NCBI RefSeq assembly: GCF_901709675.1
Contig: NC_051106.1
Span: forward strand, 1,870,001 to 1,934,000
Direction: 5' to 3'
Origin: Syngnathus acus
Lineage: Eukaryota; Chordata; Actinopteri; Syngnathiformes; Syngnathidae
DNA length: 64,000 bases
The notes beneath the pieces were generated by a model that worked only from the letters and a program-made list of their open reading frames with translations, was not told the origin of the DNA and did not search any database. Of this stretch, positions 11,603-20,705 are shown one piece after another (position 1 is the first letter of the stretch; every line of letters starts with the position of its first letter). Both the position numbers and the translations under genes were made by a program.

Positions 11603-12249
11603 AGAGGGAATAAAGGGAAATGTGCTTTTGGCAGTTTGCAAACATATCGTTTATTGAAGCTACGTTAGACTTACAAATAATCACATGATAAGTGGCAAAG
11701 GAATGTGCAGGCAACCGCACAGAGTTGTTTTCTTCGAAGTGTTCTGCAACAGGATATGTCATCGGCCCGAAGGGTACAGGGGGGACGTGCAGCTGCACGA
11801 AAATATTCCTGATCTGTGAGAAACAAGAACAACACCCCGTCATAATGGTTCCACTTCGCACACAAGCCCAACGCCAGACAACTGCACCCGGCGATAACAC
11901 CCAGTGGGGAGGAGACGGCCACCGACCAATCATCGCACAATGTTGTGCACGTTTGAATATTCATATTGTGTTTTTATAAAACTGGGCAACCCGGATGAAT
12001 GCATTGTCTCTTGATGGTCACAAGAACACGAGCTTTGGTGTGAGGGACCTAGGACCATTAGCTTGCTTTGTCAGGAATAAACAATTGGTAAATTCGGTCT
12101 GATTGATCAACTGGTCTTCTCTTTGACAGAACGAACTTGCAAAATTGTTAGGTGCGCAAGTGTGTGGAGTAGACAGGACATAGCTAAAGTAGTTAAGTGT
12201 TGGTCGTAAATTTGGAGTCAGATCAAGAACTAGAACACGTATCCTAACA
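11603..12249 (+). mobile_element. Polypurine tract and 3' LTR of the retrovirus
   Basis: A polypurine-rich tract (11603-11620, ending AAAGGGAAA) is followed by a sequence starting TGTG and ending CA, as expected of an LTR (11621-12249, 629 bp). Inside are TATAAAA at 11975-11981 and AATAAA at 12076-12081, consistent with a U3-R-U5 layout. There is no second LTR in the window to compare, so the ends are inferred from TG...CA and the polypurine tract. The right end abuts duplicated unit 2 without a gap. Confidence 0.75.
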
Positions 12250-13012
12250 GTTGTAGTTGTGTTTCTGCTGAATATTTCACACATTTCTCGTCCACGCACA
12301 GGTATGACGGGTTTCTTTCTCTTCTTTTTCTCGTCCTCTCCGCAATGCGATAATGTGGGGGCACGTTTGATGTGTTTACCTAGCATTTATGCTAGCTAGC
12401 TAACGATCTTGCCGGAAACGCTTAATTTAATCCTAAAGCAGTTTTGCGAGCAATTTCATCACAAACGTAATTGGTTTCGTGGAAAACGGCGATTGCAAGT
12501 TGGCATATCATGCAGGACATTAAATCTGTTTATCTAACAATGGAATTTGTTCTTCACGTGATTTTTGCCCTGAGGTCATAGGATTGTTTGTACTTGCACG
12601 AGTCAGCAATCCTGTTGTGGAAATTAAGAAAACAGCGTCTTTGGTTTGTGCCTGTAAGATTGGACGATATGTTTAAAACAGCAAATTCCCCCCGGACATT
12701 TTTTTAGGGCTCAAAAGACGGACATGTCCGGGAAAAAGAGGACGTCTGTACACCCTACTTAATACCAACCAAACAAGCTTTGAACGTTTTTCTTTTTTAA
12801 TGTTGTCTGAGAGACAATCTTTGTATGTCAGGGAGAAGCTAAATTTAGTCTGGGTTGTTAGCAAAGGTTCTGGTTAGGCTTTGCTGTTTGTGCATTTCCA
12901 TTGCATATTTTTTTCCCAAATCAAGTCATTGTTACATCATTTGTTTTGAGAAACTTAATATTTGAAAGCATAAACAAAATGTCTTGCCACATTTTTGCTA
13001 GATGGATTTGTG

Positions 13013-13111
13013 TCCCCCGCCTACTGCCCGATGACAGCTGGGATAGGCTCCAGCAAGCCCGCGACCCCCGTGGGGATACAGCGGTACAGAAAATGGATGG
13101 ATGGATTTGTG
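13013..13111. mobile_element. Short fish repeat insertion with target-site duplication
   Basis: Compared with unit 1, unit 2 carries an extra 87 bp (13013-13099) between two copies of GATGGATTTGTG (13001-13012 and 13100-13111). It contains the common teleost sequence GCTGGGATAGGCTCCAGC and ends in a GGATGGATGG run. Unit 1 has only one copy of the flanking 12-mer, so this is an insertion after the duplication, or a precise loss in unit 1. Confidence 0.85.
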
Positions 13112-13384
13112 GACGCACTCTGTCTCTAACCTCCAGGAATAGAGAACAGTGAACGTTTGCTTGGGGACCGAAATAAGACAACAAAATGTTAATGAAAAGA
13201 ATTAAAATGTGTATTAAAATAATACAATAAAAAGAAAAGAATGAATCGTTATTACTGCCCCAAAAATAAAACAAATACATTTCACACTCATATAAATATG
13301 AATTATTACTCAATTAAATAATTGATAACTCTGGAGTAGCTGCATCTCATTTGCCTCCTCCTTTTTTTGCAGCTGAGCATCGCA

Positions 13385-14217
13385 ATGTCCGACGTGGAGA
13401 TCCGCGAGTACCGCGATGGCGACGCCTCTACGGTGCGAGAGATCTTCTCGCTGGGCATGAGCGAACACGTGCCGGCGTTCTTCGTGCACACCCTCAAGCA
13501 GCGGCTGAGTCAGATGCTGCTGATGTGCACCTTCTGCACCCTGCTGGCCAGCTCCAAGTACTTCATGCTGCCCGTTCTCGCCGTCACGCTGCTGCTGGCC
13601 GCCGCCCGCCAAATGTTGGTGCATAAATTCAACGCCTATATCGACGATTGCTGCAGCACAGGTGTCAAACTCGAGGCCCGTCAAGTATATTATTACAATA
13701 TTATATATTTATTGCATCTTATTCTGAGTGGGGACTGACTATACTGGCCCCGGTGGCCAAGGTGGGTACACAAATAAAGATCATCATAATAACATGACCT
13801 TGACACACTTGTCCCACAGACCTCAGCACCATCGCGGAGACCTACATGGCCCCCAGGGACGCCTGCTTTTGGGTGGCCGAAAGTGAGGGCCGCGTGGTGG
13901 GCATGGTGGCCTGCCGACCCAGGAACGGCGACCCCGACTGCCTGGAGCTGAAGCGCATGTCGGTGCGGCGCAGCCATCGCCGCATGGGCATGGCCAAAAA
14001 GCTGTGCCGGACAGTGGTGGACTTCACGCGCGACAAAGGCTTCGCCTCCGTGGTCCTGGTCACATGGGTGGTCCAGACGGACGCGCAGAAGCTGTACGAG
14101 GGCATGGGCTTCCGCAAGGTGCGAGAGTTTTTGGAGCCCGACGTCGTCGCCAAGCTCTCAAACTTCTTGGTCCTTGAGTACAGACTGGACCTGTGCAAAG
14201 ACGGCGCGGAAAAGTGA
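13385..14217 (+). CDS. nat8: NAT8-like N-acetyltransferase, copy 2
   Basis: Exons 13385-13661 and 13820-14217, 224 codons plus stop, with the same structure as copy 1. The membrane hairpin and acetyl-CoA loop RRSHRRMGMA are intact, so it is probably functional. By hand count it differs from copy 1 at 22 coding bases: 16 codons change the amino acid and 3 are silent. The 158-bp intron differs at only 3 bases. Changed residues lie in the N-terminal region before the membrane hairpin and in the second half of the GNAT core. The same splice acceptor and 5' leader are kept. Confidence 0.85.
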
Positions 14218-15250
14218 AAAAGTGCACATTCCAGGTCTACTTTTGTTGTAAACTTTTTGTGCTGAAATTCATGTGTATTTTAGACATAAGTAGAAGGAAA
14301 ATGACAAAAAAAAATCGTCAGATTTAAGCTTGCAAAAATCACAGCAACAAACTTCCCTACCTCTTACCTATTTATCAAATTAATATCTTATTTTTTATAA
14401 TGAATTGGTTAGATCCCAGGTGTCTGAGCCCCAACTGGCCCATCTCTGTTATTTTATGTGGACTGCCAAAGCAAATTATGTGCATTGACTTGATATTTCT
14501 TGCTAAAATACCCAAATCGCAAATTGTCTTCACTTTTAAAAACATTGAAATATTGCAAGCGATTTTTTGGTGCTAACCCCCCCCCCCCTCTCTCTCTCTC
14601 TCTTTTTAAAAAAAAATTAAACGTAATCGTATTTGTAGTTTTTACTGGCCTCTGATGTTATTTTATTTGGTACATAACATTTTATCCAATCGGTATGTCA
14701 TCTCTATTTGGACACTAGATGACAGTATTGCACCTCAAAAGAATGGTGACAAAAACAGCACACTGATTAATTTCACAACGGATTGTTTTATTGAAAACTC
14801 AAAAATGATGAGCGTTCCGTCCATGTTTATGCAGCGGATGAATGTCACTTTTGAAGCGATTCTGAAAAAAATAGCAAACAGGAGGCAGCCAGACGACTTG
14901 TTTCGTATTGTTCGGCAAGATTCTGCCCCCCCCCCCTCAGAAAAAAGGTACCTTTTTAAATAAGGTGTTAAAATTTGTGCGGAAATGCTCAAGAAGGTTG
15001 ACGATGTTTCCCCCTCCCCAAAAAAGAGGGCGACCAACAAATGAGACAAAACGTAGGCAGTCTGAATACTGCCAAAACGACCCCGACTCGACTGTTTTGC
15101 CGTCACTGTTTGTGCTGGGTGGTCGACACCTCGATAGTCATTTTTGCCGCCTCTGATTGGCCGTGCTTTTGATGACCGGCTGCAAAAAAAATTGTGTTGC
15201 ATTTGCCAGCGTGACATCAGACAAGAATCTCCACATAAAACACGTTTTAC

Positions 15251-15826
15251 AAAATATCACTCATTCACAGTCAATGTATAACATTCTCATGCTCAGATAT
15301 GTGGCTGCTCAATCGGAGTAATCAATCAAGGCGCCTCAATCACATCCTTCAAATACCCCCCCCCCCTCTACACACTACAAACCAACTCGAGCGAAAACCC
15401 AAAATCTTGGCCTCAAGTTTTCTCTTACAGTAGATTTCTGCTACAGGAGATTGATAAAAAATATGATAAGTTAAATAAATAAGAAACTGCTACCCAAAAT
15501 TAACTTTTGAGTTTTGTTGTCATTGAAAAAGTGCTGCGAGGCCGCACACCAGAGGCAAAATAAATAAGTCCCCACCGAGCAAAAACCCAAAATGCGGTCA
15601 TTATTTACAGAGCCCTCGTCTGAGCGAACAGCGACAAAGTCACACGGCGCCGTCGGCGAACAGCATAGCTGTGTGACGGCGAAGAAAAAAATAACGTGTG
15701 ACGAAGACGGGGAACGACCATTCCGTGAGGTGGCAACCGAGTTTAGTAGGGAAGCGCGTGCACAAAGAGTTAAAAATCAATCAGATAAAGGAAGGGGGAG
15801 GGGCGGAGCGGGGCAGGGCAGCAGGT
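15251..15826 (-). other. mapre3 3' UTR / intergenic sequence
   Basis: Lies between duplicated unit 2 and the mapre3 stop codon (mapre3 runs leftwards). It is GC-richer near 15,590-15,830. No coding segment is recognised. Open frames here on the plus strand are antisense to the mapre3 end and carry no family signature. Confidence 0.45.
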
Positions 15827-17614
15827 TCAGTATTCATCCTGGTTCAGGTGGGCTTGTTCGTCAAGTTCTTCATCTTCCGGAGGCGCAAAGCCCTCCTGGA
15901 ACATACAAGGAGCACAGTGATCAAAATATAACAATTACCCCCCCCCCCCCCCCCAAAAAAAAGGCCGCCAATTTAGAGCATTTGGACTGCTCTAAACACC
16001 GATTGGTTTTGATGGCAAAATAATGTATGGACAAATATCACCCTTTTAACAATTTTACATTTCACAAGTTTTAAAACGTTGCTTGCCATTTAGTAGTTGC
16101 GTGACTGTGTGTGTGATGATGTCACAAGCTGCTCAAAACGTAAAAATTTCCAAACAATGGCCATTTGAGCATTTTTCACATGTTAGTGTGGCGTACCTCT
16201 GTGGCGTAAAGGATGTCGATTATCCTGCTGAGCACCGGGTTGCTCTCGCTTTCGTGCTCCTGGCAGATGAGCTCGATGTCTCGTAGTTTACTGAAATAAA
16301 AGTCTCTCTCCTTCTCAAGGCCGTCCACTGTCAACTTCAACTCCATCAGCTGCACCAAAAGGGTAGACCAAAATAAAAATGGTAGCGACCAGACGGAAAT
16401 GCCCAAGTACTGTGCTCTCCGGCTCCGGGTTCGACCTGCTGATTGAGCTCCGTGATCTCCGCGTCGCTGCCGCCGTTCCGAGACAGGGTGGGGTTCTTCC
16501 TCAAGGCCGGGGTGGTGTGTTGGACCCTCTGCGGCGTCGGCATGTTTTTGGGCACCGTCGGAGACGTCCGCTGCGGTCCTGGTGGAACACGGTCGAGGTT
16601 TTGTATTTGTGCACATACGACGCCACCTTCGTATTTGGATGGATTTGGGATCACAGACAAGACCCGAAGACCAGCAATGACAAATAACATTTCAAAAAGA
16701 AAGCAGCTCAAGTTGCAAACCAAAAAGTCAAACGAGGCAATTTGCCAGAAAGAAGCACTCAAGTCAGGCAAGTTTCAAGTGCTGTTAGTGCTTAAAGTGG
16801 CCCTCTAAGATTTGACTCCCGTCTTCATTCTTGGATCAGATGAGGTTCATTCAGCTGGTTGGCATTCTTTGCGATGAGCGGTTGACCGCCCTAAGGAAGC
16901 GGTACCGGTCAGCGTAGAGTGGGATTAGCAAAAATAAAAATTGACGGCCATTCACGGCTTGCAAAGCTCAGCAAAGACCGTGCAGCAATGGACCCAAAAA
17001 GTGGTTCTGGTTACCTGGAGTTCTCTTTGCTTTGTGGCTAAAGTGATCACCTGGGTTGAGGGCGGGGGCCACATCCTGCCCCTGTCTGGCCAGCATCGGG
17101 TCGTATTCCTTGCCGTCGTAGTTGGCGTCAAAGAACTTCTTGAACCACTGCACAAACTCAAAGTTGTCCTGAAACTTGCCCTTGACCAGCTTTTCCACCG
17201 GAATAATCTACAGGAGCACAAAAAGATGAGCTCAAAACAAAAAGCGGAACGTGAGGTGAAGCGTGTCGACGAAGCGAGTCGGACCTTGTCGACGCTCATC
17301 CGTTTGAAGGCCGCTTGGAGAACTTTGAAGTTGTGTATAAATTCGTGCTCCAGTTTGGCTTGAAACTTGACCTTCTTGAGCAGGATGCAGCCCGGGAACA
17401 ACATGTCCATGAACTGGCAGTACGCCGCCCCTGCAAAAAAAAAGGAACCGTTTGCCACCTCTGCTGTGAGTACCTCCGCCAATCCCGTTTTACCTGAGCA
17501 GAGCTGTTCGATTTTGGTGTAGGTGAGCTGCAAGGAATCGTTGACCCACGCCAGCATGTCATGGCGGCTCAGGTTGTCAATGGAGACAGACGTGGCGTAC
17601 ACATTCACTGCCAT
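15827..17614 (-). CDS. mapre3: Microtubule plus-end protein EB3 (MAPRE3)
   Basis: Six coding exons on the minus strand: 17614-17494, 17430-17285, 17207-17015, 16578-16436, 16349-16197 and 15895-15827. All phases agree, for 274 codons plus stop (human EB3 has 281). EB proteins track growing microtubule ends and recruit partners. The calponin-homology domain covers residues about 14-130, with [37 protein letters not shown] and a [13 protein letters not shown] block. A Pro/Ser/Thr-rich linker follows. The EB-homology coiled coil includes [20 protein letters not shown] and ends near ILYATE. The C-terminus is QDEY, the acidic-Tyr tail that binds CAP-Gly domains. The linker block [11 protein letters not shown] favours EB3 over EB1/EB2. 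Its strand is opposite to the hadha-dnmt3a block, as I recall for human. Confidence 0.92.
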
Positions 17615-18089
17615 CCCCGACCTGAAAACAAAGCATGTTGCTGAAAAGTCCTTCCATTAGCGTGCCACATGAAACACCTCGTCAGGCATGAGATCCTGTT
17701 GTCGTGGAAACACCGTGGTGATTCTTGAGCGTCTTAACGGGCGAGGAGTCGTTGGCTCTGTCGCTAATCCGCACGTGTGCGGCAGGGGTGCGTTTGTGAG
17801 CATAATCCCTTCGGAGTCTTACACAAACACTTAAGCGTGTGCGTGCGTGTGAGATCAAACATCTGGCAGCATCAGCCTTCTCAATGCTCACTTTACCTGA
17901 GCCCTCGGGACAAGTGATGTCATATTCAGCCGGCAGCAAGTGGCAAAATGCGTTTTTAAATGGACAAGAAAATAATGACCGTCAAATTATTTAGAGACAA
18001 AAAGTGACTGACTGAAAATGACTAATCCACCAATCTCTCGAAGGATTGGTATCAGCAGCCTCCAAGAGCACCCAATACCAATTGTTTCT

Positions 18090-18328
18090 TTTTCTTTTCT
18101 TCCCTTGCACTATTTTTTTATCTAATATTTTTTTTTTATCTCCACTGCATATTGTGTATTGTGTATTTTGTATATACTGTCCATATTTTTTAATTATATA
18201 TACCTTCTACTTTTTTAAATCTTTTACCCCCTTCCCCGCATGCGTGTGTGTGTGTATATGTTAAGTGTACTGCTGCTAACATAGGAGTTTCCCCATTGAG
18301 GGAATAATAAAGGATTATCTTATCTTAT
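18090..18328 (+). mobile_element. LINE 3' tail with (TCTTA)n end
   Basis: Sequence typical of the 3' end of fish non-LTR retrotransposons: GGAGTTTCCCCATTGAGGGA followed by AATAATAAAGGATTATCTTA and a short TCTTA-type repeat tail at 18316-18328. Only the 3' end is present, and no reverse transcriptase is seen upstream. Confidence 0.6.
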
Positions 18329-18639
18329 ACCTAAAAATTAGTCAATACAAATAACTGGTGTCAATAATCGCCCATCCCTTCAAAAGATGTTTGAATATTC
18401 TTAACTTACCCAATATATACACATAAATACGTCAACATAAGCATCACTGTATACAATATAGTTATTGGTGCAAGCTGCGATCACTGTAACGACTCATGCG
18501 TTTCATAGTAATAAGCCAACGGCAACACTTCGTTGAATAACACAGTAAAGCGCCATTTACGAAAAGTAAGTTCTTCAATTTCTTTTCCTTCTGGCTGAAA
18601 ATACGCAATGAAGTGAGTGAGATTTTTTTTTTCTCTAGA

Positions 18640-19160
18640 TATCGATGATCGTGCTGAGGGAGGGCGTTTGTCCTCCGTCGATCAGCCGCCGGCAGGGCCT
18701 CGTTAACCGGGGGATGACTGCACCAACATCCGGGGTGTGAAACGCCCAAGGCCGGCCAGACAACAAAAAAGGGCGGAGGTCTGCTTGTCATTCCAATCGG
18801 GGGGGAATGTTTTTGTCTCGCAGCCTCGACAAAAAGGGCTTGACTGCCGCTTTCGACAAGGCCTCCTCCCTCCGCACATACCTCCGCACTGCCGATCGCT
18901 CCACGCTAAACATCATCATTCCAAATGAGGAAGAAAATATGCGAGCAGGGGTGGCTGCAATTCCTGGCTCTTACTTACTGCGTTCCGGTTTCTGTCCGTT
19001 GTCGTCGTGGTACCGTGAAAGCCTCCGCGGTGCGCTGTGCCTTCCTGCCTGAGTGCCCTGGTTGCTTTCCGGCCGCCCTCTGCTCTTCTCGCCGCTCGTT
19101 TCGGCTCGGCTACTGTCTGCTCGCTCCGCGTGTGACTGCGCATGCGCTGCCGCTCCACGC
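18640..19160 (-). promoter_or_regulatory. GC/CpG-rich region, probable mapre3 promoter and 5' UTR
   Basis: A CpG-rich stretch 1.0-1.5 kb upstream of the mapre3 ATG, bounded by AT-rich repeats. Open frames on both strands here look like chance products of GC richness. Position fits a CpG-island promoter with a non-coding first exon. The transcription start is not determinable from sequence alone. Confidence 0.45.
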
Positions 19161-19384
19161 TGCTTTCAAGGGGTTGCTGATTAAAAATAGAACTTTGGCC
19201 GCTTTATGCCGTCGACACATGATGGAACTTGCGGTTGTTCCCCCCCCCCCCCCTCATCTGCCCCTCGTTCCACCTCCGAGGACAAATACGTTCATTATAT
19301 TCCATGACAATCATCTGATTGAGTGATTCAATCATGTTCAGTGAATGATGTGTGTCAGAAAAGTTCCAGGACAATAACGTTAGA

Positions 19385-19507
19385 ATATACGAGCGATAGT
19401 GCAGAAGTTGCTTGAAATAAAAAGAAGTCGAATAAAATACGACTTAAAAATACGAGCGAGAGTGCTGAAGTTTCTTGAAATAAAATGAAGTCAAATAAAA
19501 TACCGTT
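19385..19507. repeat. Tandem repeat, about 65-bp unit, two copies
   Basis: ATACGAGCGATAGTGC and ATACGAGCGAGAGTGC start two adjacent, slightly diverged copies, each continuing with GAAATAAAA and AAGTC(G/A)AATAAAATAC. It sits directly left of the TA-flanked inverted-repeat element. Confidence 0.7.
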
Positions 19508-19521
19508 TCAGTCTACTGAAT

Positions 19522-20194
19522 TACCGTAATTTTCTATGTATAATACGCCCCCATGCATAATACGCACCCTAAAAATGGCATGTTGATGCTGGAAAAAAGC
19601 CTGTACCCATGTATAATACGCACCCAAATTTTGACTCTAACTTAAGTCCGTAAACGTAAAATTCTTTCAGAAAAAAGATCCTCTTTGGGAACAACAGCAG
19701 AGAAGAAAGGAACAAGGCAAAGTGTTGTGAAATAAAATATTACCTGTAATACGCATTTTGTTATTTGCTGATTGAAACTGCTAATTAAACTGTGAATTGA
19801 AACTAATAGGTAGAGAACTGAACTCTCGCTCTTTATATAGCTGACGTGTCTTGCGCATCCGTTCTGCGCATACTGTCATGGCGGCCTCCGTATGATATCC
19901 AGTCTGCGATGGAGATTAAAAAACAAACAATATTTGACAATAACACACCATCAAGGATTGCACCATCGCATCAAACGATGTGTCGTCAATTATAAATTTT
20001 ACTGACTAAGTGTGTTGGGCAGGATGGCTGAATGCGATGCGCGATTGACAACAAACAAGAAGAAAGGTGATTTCCAGTTTTATTTCGAGGGAGATTTTCT
20101 TCAAAAATTGTTGTACCCATGCATAATGCGCACCCCAGATTTTAGGACAATAAATTAGTTAAATTTTGCGCATTATGCATGGGAAATCACGGTA
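19522..20194. mobile_element. TA-flanked DNA transposon with imperfect terminal inverted repeats
   Basis: The left end reads TACCGTAATTTTCTATGTAT. The right end read on the other strand is TACCGTGATTTCCCATGCAT, so the terminal inverted repeats match with a few differences over about 27 bases. A TA lies at each outer edge, as for Tc1/mariner/pogo-type insertions. The subterminal motif TATAATACGCACCC recurs inside. A short open stretch from ATG 20025 is compatible with the start of a lost transposase, but I could not identify it. Length is 673 bp. Confidence 0.7.
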
Positions 20195-20705
20195 TATTAA
20201 AGGCAAGTTTAAGTGCATCTGGATGGTTAATTGTTATTAATATTGTACTGTATTCATCATAATTCAATCTCATACAACGTGCACAACATACCAGAGCCCA
20301 GCAAGGAACTTCCTGCCTTTTCTCCTCTGAGGATTGCGTAATCACACGGCTGCCTATGCCGACAGGCTATGCAGTTAGACTGAACTGCTGTCTGTCTCTA
20401 TGTCGCTGTTTAAGTGTTCAAACACTGTGGCTATATTAACTAATCTCCGTAGTTAAGTTGATGTATATAATACCTAGTGTTTTTTGTCATCTGTCTGTCA
20501 CGTCGGTTCGTGTTGTCCCAACGGAGGCAACGAACAATAGTTCTCCAGCCTTATGGCAGGTGGCGCTAGTGATCCCGGGATGCTTCATGCCCCCCTGTAG
20601 AATAAGTGATCTCCAGTTCAAATTTACTAAACAACTGAGGAGCAGTCGTCCACATGTTTCGTTTTGCATTTGTTTTTGTTTTTCGTTTTTACATTTCGTT
20701 TTACA
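20195..20705 (+). other. 5' flank of the hAT transposase gene
   Basis: No gene. Contains TATATAAT at about 20464-20471 and lies upstream of the transposase start. It may hold the promoter and 5' end of that element, but I could not find a terminal inverted repeat pairing with the 3' side. Confidence 0.3.

Larger units (their letters stand above)
6684..12249 (+). mobile_element. 5'-truncated endogenous retrovirus (gamma/epsilon-like)
   Basis: An old retroviral copy with a pol remnant (reverse transcriptase, part of RNase H, integrase), an env remnant, a polypurine tract and a single LTR at the 3' side. No gag, protease, primer-binding site or 5' LTR is seen between 5881 and 6700, so the 5' half is lost. 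Pol is broken by several frameshifts and an internal deletion, and env by two frameshifts. Env start overlaps the pol stop (ATGA at 9435-9438), as in simple retroviruses. The CxxC motif in the surface part and CX6CC in the transmembrane part point to a gammaretrovirus-like env. The left boundary is approximate. Confidence 0.85.
12250..15250 (+). repeat. Tandem segmental duplication, unit 2 (holds nat8-like copy 2)
   Basis: Counterpart of 2968-5810 in the same orientation. It begins at the base after the retroviral LTR and ends at CACGTTTTAC, where similarity to unit 1 stops. It is longer than unit 1 because of an 87-bp repeat insertion at 13013-13099 and extra segments near 14960-14985 and 15055-15088. 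The C-tract at about 14577-14600 carries a TC microsatellite in this copy only. Confidence 0.93.

Noticed and set aside
15592-16023. Plus-strand 143-codon frame
   Set aside because: Crosses the mapre3 last exon and a C-run. Composition is low-complexity and no homology is recognised.
16941-17363. Plus-strand open frame of 140 codons over mapre3
   Set aside because: Directly antisense to mapre3 exons 2-3, whose minus-strand translation is an unmistakable calponin-homology domain.
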